Positions 4,766 through 6,060 of a stretch of 6,060 nucleotides of DNA are shown piece after piece. The stretch is taken from positions 1 through 6,060 of the forward strand of contig JAUVNZ010000105.1 of assembly GCA_030599435.1 (NCBI GenBank). Reading direction: 5' to 3'. The DNA comes from Gammaproteobacteria bacterium (lineage in GTDB: Bacteria > Pseudomonadota > Gammaproteobacteria > SZUA-152). The notes beneath the pieces are model-generated. The model was not told where the DNA came from. It did no database searches and saw only the letters and a program-made list of their open reading frames with translations. The number at the start of each line of letters is the position of its first letter. Position 1 is the first letter of the stretch. A program made the translations under genes and the position numbers.

Positions 4766-5902
4766 TTAACCAAGGGGATCTTCAGAAAATTCATGCTGTA
4801 TAATTTCTACCTGTTCTTTGTTAGCGATAAGTGCATCAACGCATTCTCTATCCAGTTGGCCGCCCGCTAACCGTTGCAGCATGGCGAAAGATTCGTGGTT
4901 GCTCCAGGCTTCTTTGTAAGGGCGTTTGCTGGTGAGCGCATCAAAAACATCGGCAACAGCAACAATGCGAGCTTCCAATGGAATTTCGTCACCGGATATT
5001 CCGTTTGGATAACCCGTACCATTGACTGCTTCATGATGATATTCGGCGATGTTGCGCAGGATGTTGATGTTTTCAAAACTATCCAGGCCATGGTCCTGTA
5101 ACATGCTGTCGATAATCTCCCGCCCTTTATGGGCGTGAGTTTTCATGATTTTTGATTCTGATTCAGAGAGTTTTCCAGGTTTTTTCAGAATGTCATCGGC
5201 AATGCCGATTTTCCCTAAATCATGCAACGGTGAAAACAGAAATACATTTTCAATGTATTCATCGTCCAGGTCATGATTGTCAGCAATGTGTACCGCGATC
5301 AGGCGAGAGTATCGTGACATGCGATCAATGTGCGCACCTGTTTCAGTGTCACGATGATGGGTCATATTGTGTGCTGTTTTAACAGTGGCCAGCATGGTGC
5401 GTACCGAGCTTTGCTCATTGATGATTAGTAGTGAGATGAGATGACCAATCAGGTCAAAATAGTGCAGAACATTATCGCTAAAGGCGTCCTTCTGGTTTGA
5501 GTTGAAGAATACGAAACCAAAAAACACATCATTGATGAACATGGGCAGGGTATAACTAGAGGAATAGCCCTGTTTATTTAATTTTTTAGTGTGCTCTTTT
5601 GTGCCTTCAGCGAAAATGGCAAGGTCATTTACCACGCGCGGTTTGCGTTGCTTAACAATCTCCATCAGCGAGGACGAATTAGCTAGCGGTGACTGGTAGT
5701 GATTTAACGGTTGCTGGTTGCCGCTACTGTGAAGGTATGTTTTCAGCATGTCAGTTTTGTGGTCGTAAATGGCGACCGCAATTCTATCAACGAAGCTGAA
5801 CTGCTTTTGGATGGCACCATGCACGCTAGTAAGTTTTTGGCCCAGCGGAAGGTTCTTATTGAGTTCTTCTAAAGTGTCTTGGTGATCAAACATGGGCTGC
5901 AT
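4766..5902 (-). CDS. GAF domain plus HD-GYP cyclic-di-GMP phosphodiesterase
   Basis: The 378-residue protein has two parts. Residues about 20-165 fit a GAF sensory domain (IAVAIYDHKTDMLKTYL, the buried hydrophobic strand YTLPMFINDVFFGFVFF at 117-133, then a helical connector). Residues about 170-375 are an HD-GYP domain with its metal and catalytic set: ETGAHIDR (H191), HDLGKIGI (227-234, H227, D228 and K231), H256, YHHEAVNGTGYP (288-299, H289, H290 and GYP 297-299) and IVAVADVFDALTSKRPYK (313-330). All expected residues are present, so it should hydrolyse cyclic di-GMP in the cytoplasm, gated by a ligand at the GAF domain. It has no transmembrane segment or receiver domain. The ATG at 5902 is taken as start; the ATG at 5893 (M4) is equally likely because GAGAA lies nine bases before it. 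The gene precedes the YbbO-like reductase and has its own promoter. Confidence 0.93.
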   Translation of the reverse strand: MQPMFDHQDTLEELNKNLPLGQKLTSVHGAIQKQFSFVDRIAVAIYDHKTDMLKTYLHSSGNQQPLNHYQSPLANSSSLMEIVKQRKPRVVNDLAIFAEGTKEHTKKLNKQGYSSSYTLPMFINDVFFGFVFFNSNQKDAFSDNVLHYFDLIGHLISLLIINEQSSVRTMLATVKTAHNMTHHRDTETGAHIDRMSRYSRLIAVHIADNHDLDDEYIENVFLFSPLHDLGKIGIADDILKKPGKLSESESKIMKTHAHKGREIIDSMLQDHGLDSFENINILRNIAEYHHEAVNGTGYPNGISGDEIPLEARIVAVADVFDALTSKRPYKEAWSNHESFAMLQRLAGGQLDRECVDALIANKEQVEIIQHEFSEDPLG

Positions 5903-5929
5903 TTCTCATGGCTTGTGAGTTATTTTCTT

Positions 5930-5958
5930 ACTTTAGCGCCAAGTTTGTATGATGCCAA
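5930..5958 (-). promoter_or_regulatory. Sigma70-type promoter of the HD-GYP gene
   Basis: On the minus strand TTGGCA (5958-5953, five of six bases of the -35 consensus) is followed after exactly 17 bases by TAAAGT (5935-5930, four of six of the -10). Transcription would begin near 5923, about 20 bases before the ATG. A plus-strand -10-like TATGAT (5948-5953) shares one base with this -35 box. It could serve the divergent gene starting at 5976, in which case the two promoters would overlap and compete. Confidence 0.5.
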
Positions 5959-5975
5959 CCATTCAGAGATAGATT

Positions 5976-6060
5976 ATGAAAATACATTTTGGGTCAATAA
6001 CTGAGGCTATGAAGGTATTTATCTGGCCTATATGCGCCAATTTAGTTGGTGTGAAAATGG
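5976..6060 (+). CDS. Start of a divergent gene, truncated by the window end
   Basis: The ATG at 5976 opens a frame that stays open for all 28 codons to the window end. It reads MKIHFGSITEAMKVFIWPIC and then ANLVGVKM. The hydrophobic middle (VFIWPICANLVGV) could be the beginning of a membrane segment or a buried strand. The ribosome site is weak (AGAG at 5965-5968). A second in-frame ATG at 6009 has GAGG at 6003-6006, too close to be ideal. The -10-like TATGAT at 5948-5953 would place a transcription start just upstream. The family is not recognised, and the length is too short for certainty. Confidence 0.35.
   Translation, partial: MKIHFGSITEAMKVFIWPICANLVGVKM

Overview
The window is a piece of a gammaproteobacterial chromosome with moderate GC. 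This placement rests on three things: the protein styles (a ClsB-type cardiolipin synthase, a YbbO-type reductase and a GAF/HD-GYP phosphodiesterase), mixed codon usage with ordinary sigma70-like promoters, and a hairpin-rich intergenic stretch of a kind I associate with gammaproteobacteria. The last point is memory only and was not checked. I see no rRNA, tRNA, CRISPR array, transposase or integrase.

Layout. Bases 1-240 hold the 3' end of a gene with a thioredoxin-fold look. A complete two-HKD phospholipase D/cardiolipin synthase gene follows (319-1521, +). From 1522 to 1957 there is no convincing gene. That stretch carries seven exact copies of the heptamer TATATCC (1611-1659), a rho-independent-type terminator (1768-1802, +) and a run of further hairpins to 1912, most of which show GGA in the loop. 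A small lambda-repressor-type HTH regulator lies on the minus strand (1958-2365) with its own candidate promoter and operator. Bases 2433-2741 look like a scar of gene fragments: a start-less C-terminal piece, the N-terminal 26 or so residues of a sigma factor, and a short C-terminal tail, all in different frames.

From 2757 to 3820 there is a tight plus-strand group of three small genes: a DUF1272 cysteine-rich protein, a VOC/glyoxalase-fold protein and a YjbQ (UPF0047) protein. Convergent to it, on the minus strand, are a YbbO-like short-chain dehydrogenase (3847-4704) and, upstream of it, a GAF plus HD-GYP cyclic-di-GMP phosphodiesterase (4766-5902). The latter has a good promoter at 5930-5958. 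A divergent gene seems to start at 5976 and runs off the window.

The genes form small independent units, not one pathway: membrane lipid synthesis (cls), a possibly autoregulated HTH protein, a small enzyme/zinc-protein operon and a c-di-GMP signalling gene followed by a reductase. The parts most worth a second look are the non-genic ones: the hairpin array with GGA loops, the heptamer repeat and the fragment scar. I do not find clear evidence of a complete new system.
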